DNA from: Chrysomallon squamiferum | Taxonomy: Eukaryota; Mollusca; Gastropoda; Neomphalida; Peltospiridae | Assembly: GCA_012295275.1 (NCBI GenBank) | Contig: CM022665.1 | Coordinates: forward strand, 11,681,976-11,745,975 | Direction: 5' to 3' | DNA: 64,000 bases | Part shown: positions 54,160 through 64,000 of the stretch, piece after piece | How the letters are laid out: every line of letters begins with the position of its first letter | Numbering within the stretch: the stretch's first letter is position 1 | The notes under the pieces: generated by a model | Told to the model about the DNA's origin: nothing | The model's input: the letters and a program-made list of their open reading frames with translations, nothing else | Database searches by the model: none | Made by a program: the position numbers and the translations under genes

Positions 54160-54424
54160 GCTGTTGTTGTTGTTATTATTATATGATATGGCTGACGGAC
54201 AATACGTTATATTATACTGTATTCAGTTTACAAAAAAAAAAATAATAAAAATAAATAAATAAATAAAAAAATTATAATAAAAAAATTATATAAATAAATA
54301 AATAAACAAATAATCAAAATATTAAAATTGAAATAAAAAAAATAAAGAAATTAAAGAATTAAAATTAGAAATAGAAAAAACAATAAAAATTGTACTACTG
54401 CTGTTACTACTCTTACTACTATTA

Positions 54425-54459
<35 letters not shown>

Positions 54460-54484
54460 TAATATTCATAATAATTTAATTACA

Positions 54485-54538
<54 letters not shown>

Positions 54539-54850
54539 AGATTACCTAGATAAATCATAGAAGTGAGATCTTACCTTTGATACAGTCATAATTCACTTGA
54601 GCTGCAGTAACATTACAACCTTGAAAGTAATGAATTAGAAATTCTTGTTGACACTGTGTTTTTCCGTTGCATGTAACATACGTTTTCCAGTTTATGCGTG
54701 TACAGTTTAATTCAGTTATCTGTGTACAGTTGTTATCTGTCTGTGTTCCTCCTCTAACATCCTTGATCTGTATCACTGAACCAACATCACATACAAGTTT
54801 CAATGTCACAAAATTACTTTTAAAACAACTTGATGAAGTCTTTTGCTCAC
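51090..54850 (-). CDS. Gene III-B: lectin-CUB receptor with long multi-tyrosine tail
   Basis: Exons: lectin 54575-54850, CUB 53072-53455, stalk 52531-52719, TM 52212-52305, tail 51090-52020. All are open and in phase: 1-1 for the three ectodomain exons, 1-2 for TM. These exons give about 624 residues without the signal peptide. The lectin exon has LVCDVGS and a closing VNYDC. The CUB exon has LKSPGFP, C-T-C and a typical beta-strand pattern (about 128 residues). The stalk is short (63 residues, Ser/Thr-rich). The tail of about 309 residues starts RRRFNRKEY and has many Tyr motifs: YTEI, YQQI, YSYANP, YAIV, YYRM, VPYML, PYSVP, VYES and a C-terminal ELYYM. This spread of YxxI/V/M sites resembles docking tails more than a single ITAM. 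The first exon is unsettled: 56462-56556 encodes a good signal peptide but ends in phase 2 where phase 1 is needed. Confidence 0.8.
54489..54534. repeat. (AT)n beside the III-B lectin exon
   Basis: A pure AT run in the lectin-CUB intron of III-B. The III-A intron has only a short version at 30.94 kb. Confidence 0.95.
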
Positions 54851-54895
54851 CTAAACAATGAAAAAACACCATGATAATAATAACAAATTACGCAA

Positions 54896-54954
<59 letters not shown>

Positions 54955-55083
54955 TTTTTTTTTACGTATTACTGATAAGCTATTAATAATTTATGTAAAG
55001 CGACTGAGATAGACGTTTTGAACAACAAATTCAGTCATAATTTATCTAGATTATTATTATTATTATTTTTAAATAAAATAAAA

Positions 55084-55120
55084 TGAAGTCTTTTGCTCAC
55101 CTAAACAATGAAAAAACACC

Positions 55121-55154
<34 letters not shown>

Positions 55155-55270
55155 TTGCGTAATTTGTTTTTCTACGTAATATATTCCAAAATACAGTAAC
55201 AGTTAGCGACTGAGATAGATGTTTTGAACAACAAATTCAGTCGTAATTTATCTAGAGTTTTATTATTATT
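55084..55270. repeat. Local repeat of the III-B lectin exon border
   Basis: Repeats 54835-55075 imperfectly. It begins with 18 bases of the lectin exon's 5' end (TGAAGTCTTTTGCTCAC) and its acceptor, then the same intron. It gives a decoy 3' splice site without a lectin domain behind it. Confidence 0.75.
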
Positions 55271-56461
55271 ATTTTTAAATAAAATAACATACACAGCGCT
55301 TAACTTGCAGTGTGCAATAATTGTATCTGGGCAGCAACAAGATAATATATTACTGTAACGTATTATAACTGTTTACAGAATGGCCATTTTTATATGGTCA
55401 AAATTAGTTTCTTGATAAGATGAAGTAGTTTTTGTATTAGGACTGTGATGGTGGTGCTCAGTTACTCTGATGGTTACTATAGTTGTGTTGGTGATGGCAG
55501 AAGTAGTTTTCGTTATTGTTGCAAGTTGAGTAGATATAATATAAACTGGTAATAGTTATTTTTACTCTAGTGGTAGCTGTGGTTGCATTCATAACGGTAT
55601 CAGTAATTATAATTTAATAACATACGGTCAGGTGCGGTGAAGCGTATAATTGTTTAAAGGTAAACACTTTAACGGACATATTTTTGTAACAGTTTAGTAA
55701 CGGGACAATGACGGTCGAAGTAGCTGTATTCATAAACAACATTTTCCAGAACGACAAGATAAATTTATCATGGTCATCAACTGGAAGAATTTATATATAA
55801 ATAAATACAAGGTACACTTAACTTAAAATACACAATAATTACTAGGCAACCACAGTCAACAGTTAGATCTCAAAGTCTTGATCACGTGTTAAACAGCATG
55901 TCTGCCAGCAGTGAATAGTCTCTCAAAAATCGAAGCGACATAATAACAATAATAATAAGTATTATTATTATTGTTATTACTATAATAATAATTGAAATAA
56001 TAATAATAATAATTTTTTTTTGTTGATGATAATAATGATAAAAATAATAAGGTTAATAATAAGAATATAACAATATCAACAAAATCATCTTGCTTATTTT
56101 TCTTACAATTTTATATATAAATAAGTAAAAATTATTGTAATATTATTATTTAAGTCATTTACATTTGTTATTAAATCATGTCTGAACTTGTACTTGATTC
56201 TTTTGACGTCAAACAATATTTTTGTTATGAGGCAATTCATTCCACGCTACTGTACGTTGTCCACATTACTATTCTTTTTTTCTTTTTCTTTTTTAAATTT
56301 ATAACTTTATATCTCTGTTTTTATTGTTTAATCTATACTACGTTGCATCCAGGAAGGTTTACCTAGCAATCCAAACACGACCGATGACCTACATTTCCTG
56401 TGAAAACAAATTACTGGTACACTCGAATTTATACCCGAACGTTTACATATAATTTACTTAC

Positions 56462-56556
56462 CAGAACTTTGTAAAACCGTAGCCAAACAGGCAGAAAATC
56501 AGCAGATAAATGTATGCTGTAAATGTCCAACGATCTACATCGATGTGCTTTTCCAT
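56462..56556 (-). CDS. Candidate signal-peptide exon upstream of III-B
   Basis: The ATG at 56556 opens 31 codons: MEKHIDVDRW, then the hydrophobic AYIYLLIFCLFGYGF, followed by a consensus donor GTAAGT at 56461-56456. Position and strand fit a first exon for III-B, and this DNA lies outside the duplicated block, which would explain why III-A has none. Against it, the exon ends in phase 2, while the III-B lectin exon expects phase 1, and direct joining gives a stop. An unseen small exon, another donor or an unrelated gene are possible. Confidence 0.4.
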
Positions 56557-56847
56557 TTTCTCTCGACTGATGGAAATCCCTTCGCGATGGTTCACTGTTC
56601 AACAGATATTCCACTCATACTAACTGAAGGGTCGACATAACTTTTTCTCCATTGTGAGCTATACAATGAACTAAAAAGACCTGTCTGTCTGAGATAACAG
56701 GTTTCTTTGTCCGAAGGCGTCGAGTAGTTCTATACAAATATTAAACTTAGGATTACGTAGTCAAATCGAACCAGAACAAAATTAAACTTAGGATTAAGTA
56801 ATAAAATACCTTTATTCATTTTTAATACGCGTCCTACAACACTTAAA

Positions 56848-56897
<50 letters not shown>

Positions 56898-58082
56898 TAA
56901 AAAATAACAATATATAGACGTATGTATATATTATATTTATGCCTATGATTCATAGAACTTGTCACTGTTTAAAACGGAAGGAAAAATCGATTTACGGCTT
57001 AAAGCAAAAAAAGAAAAAAAGAAAAAAAACATAAAAAAATAGCAACAAAGAAACTCATAATAAATGATGTCTGTGTATTGTAGAGAAAAGCTTCCTTGTT
57101 CAAAGGAAAGTATCACCGTTTTAAAGTGAAAATGAAATAAAACTACGCAGCTGATATCACTATTATTATAAATATGTATGTGTATGCATGTAAGTAAGCA
57201 TATATGGGTGTGTGTATGTATGTGTATCCGTGCATGTGTGTACGTGTGTATATGCATGCACTATGTGTTTGTATATGTATACGTTTGTACATGTATGTAT
57301 GCATGTACGCATATGTGCATATATTGTGAATAGATGAATACGTATCGATTAATGTATGCATGCTATTAAATATATCACCCATGTTCGTCATTGTAAGAAC
57401 AACAATACATCATATACGCGGTGTATTTGCTTCACATATAAAAATAAAGCTATATCGATTGAACCTATATGGGTGGCTGAAGATCAATATATGGTGTTAG
57501 TTGTTATTTATCGACAAATGATGTTTTATTAATTGAGAAACCTGGATATTGTACTTTTATATAAATAATAAAATAGCTAGCAGCACGCTTGAGGCGTCCA
57601 TTCTTGTTAAAATAATAGCTGACTTATAAAACGAGACAGTTTATTGTACTAAGTAAATATCACGTGTGTAATGTTTAATATATGTTATCTATAAATATAT
57701 CCAAACAATGGCTATTAGGGGTGTTGTGTGTGTGTGTGTGTGTGTGCGTGAACAAATGCTGATAGAAATAATTTTGAACATCTACAGAATCAACGAAAAA
57801 AACACTGACAAGATTTATGTTAATATTTCGACTGTATTTATTGTTCTCTTAATTATTTTACGTAACAGTTATACAAATTACAATGGGACTTAGCCACATC
57901 ATTCATTCTGTAATATTATTTAATATTTTAACACAGAATACGTTCGCTTAAATATTTATTTATTTATTCATTTGTATATTTTATATGATAAATTGGCTTT
58001 AAGTTATTTGATTGTTTGAAAAACAATTTATTATCTCATAATAAAAGCCGATTTAAATAAATGAATAATGATGATGATGATG

Positions 58083-58127
<45 letters not shown>

Positions 58128-58616
58128 TATAATCAAATAAAATAATAACAGTAATAATAATAAAATATATAATAAAATAATAAAAACTGACGGCAGATTT
58201 ATGAGATACATTTATACATTTGTTTACTTATTTATATACAGGCAGTGAAAATTGTGGTTGATTCCAACGGGTATTCGATCGAAGACAGAAAGCAGTGTGT
58301 TTAAGAGATCGATATTTCCGTGTATTTCTAAATGTAAGATGACAACAATGATGACAACGAAGTCATATATAGAATCAGCTGTTTCTTAATTATTTTGTTA
58401 TTTCGTTTTCTATTCTGCTTTTTTCGTCTTCGTTTTTAATTTTGTAACGAGAGAGATGAACCGAGCGTTGGCGTAATTCTTTTAAATTTTATTTATATTT
58501 GTTTTTAACTGAATAATGATAATGATTATAATAATAGTAATAACAGATCTGATGATGGTAATGATGATGATGATAATGATAACAATAATAATAATGATAA
58601 TATATAATAAAAATAA

Positions 58617-58660
<44 letters not shown>

Positions 58661-58813
58661 CGACACCATCACCACCACCACCTATAACAACAACAACATT
58701 AATAAGAACAGTACTAACAATAATACTAATACTAAAACTAATACCAATAATACTAATACTGAGTATTATTATTTTGTAAGTTATAAAGAGGTTGTCACAA
58801 ATATAGACTGTCA

Positions 58814-59584
58814 TTACGATTTTCCAGACTTTACGCATGGGTTAGCGTAACTGTATCCATTGTTGTTGATTTTCTGATAATTAGATTCCCAAGGATCATC
58901 TTTCTGGTGACCACTCCTTTTAGTTACAGGGGTGAGAATCGTCGACGGCCATATTTGGTTTGACATATCAATTTCAACATAGTCGTGAAATTCCAGCTTG
59001 TTGTGATTAGAATTAACGTAAATCTCATCCATCTGAAAACAGTTGTTATCATACTCCATGTCTGTGGTTCTGTTTTCCAAGTTATTCTTTTTGTTGAATC
59101 TGCTTGGGCAAAAGAGTGTAAAGATATGAAAATATTTCATCAAAAAAAAAAAAAAAAAAGAAGAAGAAAAATGTAATAAAATAAACAGATAAATGAAACG
59201 ATATATGTTTAAGTATGTATTGTATATGTGTGTGTGCGTGCGTGCGTGCGTGTGTGTGTGTGTGTGTGTGTGGCTGACAGACATTTATTCAGTGTTTGAT
59301 ACTGGTTTCCGTTTTGGACACCAGGAAAATCTGACATCACTGTTCTTTAATTCGATTTTTAATATACATACATTTATCAATTATTTATTATTAAAAAAAA
59401 ATATTAATAATAAAAAAATTAAAAAAATAAAAACTCACCTGATAATAAAACCACCTGAAATTATTGCACAAAAAATACTTGATATCACTATTATTATAAC
59501 TGTAGTTCTTTTCTCTGGAAAAAAAAAAAAAAAAAATTAGGTGATGGATAAAAACAATTAAACAATCTACTGATTTTTCTAATT

Positions 59585-59618
<34 letters not shown>

Positions 59619-60140
59619 AAATAGTTATAAGACATGTACCTGTACACACACACAGACACGGGTAGATAGGTATATAGATAGATAGATAGATAATGTGTGT
59701 ATGTATATTAACATTTGTAAGAATACATATTAATAAAATACACCTATGCTTTTAGATTTTGTAAATCTTTATTTGTTTTCCAGATGACTGTTAATGGTGA
59801 GATGGTATCTACTGTAGAAAATATTGATGTCACTGTTATTTATAGCGACACTATTTTCTAGTGTTATATATTACCTGTAGATATACTGTTCGTGGAAACG
59901 ACAGTTTGCTTTCTTCTGATATATTGCTTTACATTACTCACAAAGGTAATTGCATTGGTGCTTCCTATAATAGAAAACAATTCAAACAAATGTATAGCTA
60001 TGCTTTTCTCTTTATACGTGAACAGTTGTTTGTGTACTTACGCTATTTGTCTGTGTTCCTCCTACAACATCCTAGACTTTATATCACTGAACCAAAATCA
60101 CCCAAAATATTCAGTGTGTTATTATCTCTGATATTATTAC

Positions 60141-60206
<66 letters not shown>

Positions 60207-60425
60207 AACAGCAACATCAACATCAACAAAAGTAATAATAGCAACAATAATTATAACAACAATATTAATACACTGCTGTAATGCATTAGTCGCTCGAAAG
60301 TGTGCTGTTGAATTACTATATGTTACTCTTATTATTATTATTATTACATGACATTGTCTGATCTGGCTTAGAAGCCAACAGTGAAGAATAATCAGTTGGT
60401 TACCTATATCATATCATATCATGTC

Positions 60426-60472
<47 letters not shown>

Positions 60473-60969
60473 TATGTACCAATATTGTACATTTAACATT
60501 ATTTAGATAATTCATAGAAATGAGTACTTACCTACAACACAGTCATATTTAACTTGAACTGCAGTAACACTGCATCCCTGAAAGTCATACATTAGAAATT
60601 CTTGTTGACACTGTGTCTTTCCATTACATGTGATGTACTTTTTCCAGTTTATTTGTGAACATTTAGTTATCTGTGTACAGTTGTCATTTGTGTGTGTTCC
60701 TCCTACAACATCCTTGACTTGTATCACTGAACCGAAATCACAAACAAGATTCATTGTGACGAAAGTAGTCTTGAAACACTTTGACGAAATCTGCTGGTAT
60801 TCTAAACAAAGCAAAAAAAAAAAAAAAAAAGACTTTGCAGTATTTTCTTAAATGATGATGATGATGATAATAACGTAATTTTTAAAATGCTATTTCTGTT
60901 TCATTTCTTGGAGGATAAAACTTTTATAAAGATAGATAGTTATTTTATATATCTCATTTAATATAATCA

Positions 60970-61015
<46 letters not shown>

Positions 61016-61390
61016 TTTTTTTTTTTTTTTTTTTTTTTTTCGGGAGATCTTCTTAATTTAAATTTATTCTAGTACAGTTTTTCAATAACTTCATGGGTGG
61101 CCATGCCCCAACTTAACCCCTCAAAAATGTTGATGTCACCATGAGTATAAAAGCCAAAGAAGTTCTGGTAAAAGTGTAATATAATTAGTGCCTCAAAGGT
61201 GTTGAATTATGATTATTATTATTATTATTTTTATTATTATTACATGACACGGGTTGATCCGGTTGAGAAACCAGCAGTGGATAATAATTATATCATATCA
61301 TATCATGTCATCTTATATGCCGTGTCGTGTCGTATCTTGTGGTGTCATGTCTTGTCATGCGTCGTGTCATGTCAAATCATATTTAATTGT

Positions 61391-61435
<45 letters not shown>

Positions 61436-61813
61436 TGTACCAATATTGTACATTTAATATTATTTAGATAAAAAGAAATGAGTACTTACCTACGACACAG
61501 TCATATTTAACTTGAACTGCAGTAACACTGCATCCCTGAAAGTCATACATTATAAATTCTTGTTGACACTGTGTCTTTCCATTACATGTGATGTACTTTT
61601 TCCAGTTTATCTGTGAACATTTAGTTATCTGTGTACAGTTGTTATTTGTGTGTGTTCCTCCTACAACATCCTTGACTTGTATCACTGAACCGAAATCGCA
61701 TAGAAGATTCATTGTCACAAAATTAGTGTTCAGACACTTTGATGAAATCTTCTGATACTCTAAACAAACAAAAAATAAAATAAAATTAATAAATGAAATA
61801 TTTTCAGTATATT

Positions 61814-61872
<59 letters not shown>

Positions 61873-62278
61873 CAAATATGTACCAATATTGTACATTTAA
61901 CATTATTTAGATAATTCATAGAAATGAGTACTTACCTACGACACAGTCATATTTAACTTGAACTGCAGTAACATTGCATCCCTGAAAGTCATACATTATA
62001 AATTCTTGTTGACACTGTGTCTTTCCATTACATGTGATGTACTTTTTCCCAGTTTATTTGTGAACATTTAGTTATCTGTGTACAGTTGTTATTTGTGTGT
62101 GTTCCTCCTACAACATCCTTGACATGTATCACTGAACCAAATTCACATACAAGATTCATTGTCACAAAATTAGTGTTGAAACACTTTGATGAAATCTTCT
62201 GGTATTCTAAATACAGAAAAAAAAAAAAAAAACGAAAAGAAACAAAACAACACATTTGCAGCATTTTTTAATAATAAT

Positions 62279-62326
<48 letters not shown>

Positions 62327-62443
62327 TAGATTAACTTATTTTGTTTTTGTTTCATTATTTGGTGGGTTTTATATTTATGAAAATGAATAGTTATTTTTTA
62401 GACATCTGATTTAATATAATCATTTTAAAAATAATTAATGTTA

Positions 62444-62489
<46 letters not shown>

Positions 62490-63043
62490 TACTTGACATT
62501 TGCTGATCCTGCTGAGAAACCAGAAGTGATGGATAATCAGCTGAATACCTGTACCATATCATATCATATCATATCTAATCATGTGATGTTATGTCATTTT
62601 ATGTGTCGTGTCGTGTCGTTTTATGTCGTGTCATATCATGTCATACTGTATGTTATTTTATATTCATTAAAAAAAATATATATAATAATAATAATATTGT
62701 AATTCGCAGAAACGACTGCTTACCTACGACACAGTCATATTTAACTTGAACTGCAGTAACATTGCATCCTTCAAAGTAATGAATTAGAAATTTTTGTTGA
62801 CACTGTGTCTTTCCATTACATGTGAAGTACTTTTCCCAGTTTATTTGTGAACATTTAGTTATCTGTGTACAGTTGTTATTTGTGTGTGTTCCTCCTACAA
62901 CGTCCTTGACTTGTATCACTGAACCAAAATCACAAACAAGATTAATTGTCACAAAATTAGTGTTGAAACACTTTGACGAAATCTGCTGGTATTCTAAACA
63001 AAACAAAACAAACAAACACATTTTTTTTAAAAATCAGTACATT

Positions 63044-63086
<43 letters not shown>

Positions 63087-63243
63087 TGATGATGATGATA
63101 ATGGTGATAATAATAATAGACTGACTTATTTATTTTGTTTCATTCTGCTTTCTTTTTTTGTTAAATATAATATTTATAAAGACGGACAGTTATTTTTAGA
63201 TATCTGATTTAATACAATGATTTAAAAAATATTCTTATTGTCG

Positions 63244-63275
<32 letters not shown>

Positions 63276-63743
63276 ATTCTTATTATTATTATCTGATTTA
63301 TCTGGCTGACAAAGCAGCAGTGACGGATAATCAACTGAATACCTGTATCATATCACCTCATGTTATATATCATGTCATATCATATTATACTGTATGTTAT
63401 TTAATATTCAGTAATAATAACAATAATAAAATATTTACCAATATTTAGATAATTCACAGAAATGAGGACTTACCTACGACACAGTCATATTTAACTTGAA
63501 CTGCAGTAAGACTGCATCCTTGAAAATCATAAATTATAAATTCTTGTTGACATTGTGTCTTTCCATCACATCTTACGTAATTTTTCCAGTCTATATGTGA
63601 ACATTCAGTTATCTGTGTACAGTTGTTATTTGTGTGTGTTCCTCCTACAACATCCTTGACTTGTATCACTGAACCAGAATCACAAACAAGATTCATTGTC
63701 ACAAAATTAGTGTTGAAACACTTTGATGAAATCTTCTGATACT
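58814..63743 (-). CDS. Gene IV: multi-lectin receptor, partial (continues past right edge)
   Basis: Five SUEL-type lectin exons in series, all phase 1-1: 63474-63743, 62724-62993, 61936-62205/6, 61490-61759 and 60532-60801. Then a TM exon 59439-59514 (TVIIIVISSIFCAIISGG) and a tail exon 58814-59102. Four lectin exons are 270 bp and open; they share VKDVVGGTHTN, CTQITKCSQINW, CQQEF and VQVKYDCV. The third (61936-62206) has one extra C near 62048 that shifts the frame; since every exon is phase 1-1, skipping it would keep the frame. No CUB exon is seen, and a stalk-like piece at 59.75-59.87 kb has an in-frame TAA, so lectin 60532-60801 probably joins the TM exon directly (phase 1). The tail (about 96 residues) parallels gene III (YVEI, YQKI, YSYANP) but stops at 58814 after VKSGKS. 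Upstream exons lie outside the window. Confidence 0.72.
59745..60110 (-). pseudogene. Decayed stalk exon and lectin-exon relic in gene IV
   Basis: Near 59.75-59.87 kb the end AAAAGCATAG and its GT donor match the III stalk exon, but TAA interrupts the frame about 22 bases before the donor. At about 60045-60105 a fragment matches the VVGGTHTN part of the lectin exons (GTGTTCCTCCTACAACATCC) with substitutions and no flanking splice sites. It is the scar of a sixth lectin exon. Confidence 0.6.
60405..63420. repeat. Repeating spacer units between gene IV lectin exons
   Basis: Three of the four spacers (60.80-61.49, 62.21-62.72 and 62.99-63.47 kb), and the DNA just below the lowest lectin exon (60.35-60.53 kb), hold an (AAT/TTA)n run, a short segment with CTGAYAAACCAGCAGTG-like sequence, and a pentamer run of ATCAT/ATCGT type (TATCATATCATATCATGTCA). 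The fourth spacer (61.76-61.94 kb) is short and has only AAT repeats. Exon plus spacer therefore spread as a unit of about 750-950 bp. Confidence 0.7.
60970..61040. repeat. (TTA)n and poly-T in a gene IV intron
   Basis: TTA repeats followed by about 26 T. A mirror-type A-rich run sits at 63747-63772. Confidence 0.9.
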
Positions 63744-64000
63744 CTTAAAAAAAAAAAAAAAAAAAAAAAAATAAAAATAATAATAATAATAATAATTAAA
63801 AAATAAATAAAATAAAGAGAGAAAGAAAGAAAGAAAATATTTGCAATATATTTTAATAATAATAATAATAATGGTGATGATGATGATGATGATGATAAAT
63901 AATAGAGTAACTTAGTTTGTTTTCGTTTCAAAATTGTTTTTTTTGTTTTTGTTTTGGGTGAGTTTTATATTTATGAAGATGGACAGTTATTTTTAGACAT
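63744..64000. other. Right edge: intron of gene IV
   Basis: Poly-A, AAT, GAT and GAAA repeats; no exon. Its likeness to the spacers after the other lectin exons suggests that another lectin or a first exon lies just outside the window. Confidence 0.5.

Larger units (their letters stand above)
31834..55708. repeat. Tandem segmental duplication, block B
   Basis: About 24 kb carrying I-B, II-B and III-B. The shared end is the sequence GTAACAGTTTAGTAAC at about 31818-31833 and 55692-55708, after which block B runs into unrelated DNA. Block B is longer through extra intergenic repeats and a bigger III tail, although the gene I tail array is shorter. Confidence 0.88.
54851..58813. other. End of block B and unique spacer up to gene IV
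   Basis: Up to about 55708 this is block B. Beyond that it is single-copy in the window: AAT-rich at 55.94-56.06 kb, a candidate signal-peptide exon at 56.46-56.56 kb, an A-run followed by (AT)n at 56.85-56.89 kb, TATG-rich DNA at 57.17-57.38 kb, (GT)n at 57.72-57.75 kb, and AAT/GAT repeats at 58.07-58.13 and 58.51-58.66 kb. No other coding exon is convincing. Confidence 0.5.

Noticed and set aside
58482-58838. Poly-Ile open frames at 58.5-58.8 kb on both strands
   Set aside because: AAT/GAT repeats translated; no sign of selection or splice sites.
62270-62330. CRISPR-like or satellite array from AAT/ATCAT repeats
   Set aside because: Simple microsatellites with no spacer structure, in a eukaryotic intron.

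Overview
The window is animal nuclear DNA. It is AT-rich and full of short-period repeats such as (GA)n, (GT)n, (TATG)n and (AAT)n. The genes have short coding exons, usually with GT-AG borders. Splice sites, domain types and a clear ASCC3 gene fix it as metazoan. The repeat texture and the combination of SUEL-type lectin and CUB domains suggest an invertebrate, perhaps a mollusc, but the sequence alone cannot prove this.

Left end (1-4.1 kb, + strand): the last six coding exons of the ASCC3 helicase gene, with the C-terminal Sec63-type region. The gene enters from outside the window.

Rest (6.5-64 kb, all - strand): a cluster of eight related single-pass membrane-receptor genes or gene remains. 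The shared plan is signal peptide - SUEL/rhamnose-binding-lectin-like domain - CUB domain - Ser/Thr/Asn-rich stalk - transmembrane (TM) helix - cytoplasmic tail rich in tyrosine motifs. Most extracellular domains sit on their own exon in phase 1-1. From left to right: gene 0 (6.49-9.71 kb, broken), I-A (12.7-18.0, one stalk lesion), II-A (21.4-25.8, intact by my splicing), III-A (27.8-31.3, tail cut short, no first exon), I-B (36.0-40.2, intact), II-B (43.6-49.1, broken), III-B (51.1-54.85, intact apart from an uncertain first exon) and IV (58.8-63.7+, at least five lectin exons in series, continuing past the right edge). I-A/II-A/III-A and I-B/II-B/III-B lie in a direct tandem duplication of about 22-24 kb (about 9.70-31.83 and 31.83-55.71 kb).

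What stands out: genes I and II carry nearly the same ectodomain exons and introns but unrelated TM/tail exons, the arrangement known for paired immune receptors. Tail I has a YxxI-x9-YxxI motif and tail II a YxxL-x10-YxxL motif, both ITAM-like by spacing. After its ITAM-like motif, tail I also has a 63/75-bp coding repeat (motif DDEMKVNDIYYQ) present in 12 units in I-A but only 2 full units in I-B. A second coding repeat of 42 bp varies the stalk length. The cluster therefore looks like a fast-evolving, probably immune, receptor family whose binding module, stalk length and signalling output change independently. Function is inference; the architecture is read from the sequence.
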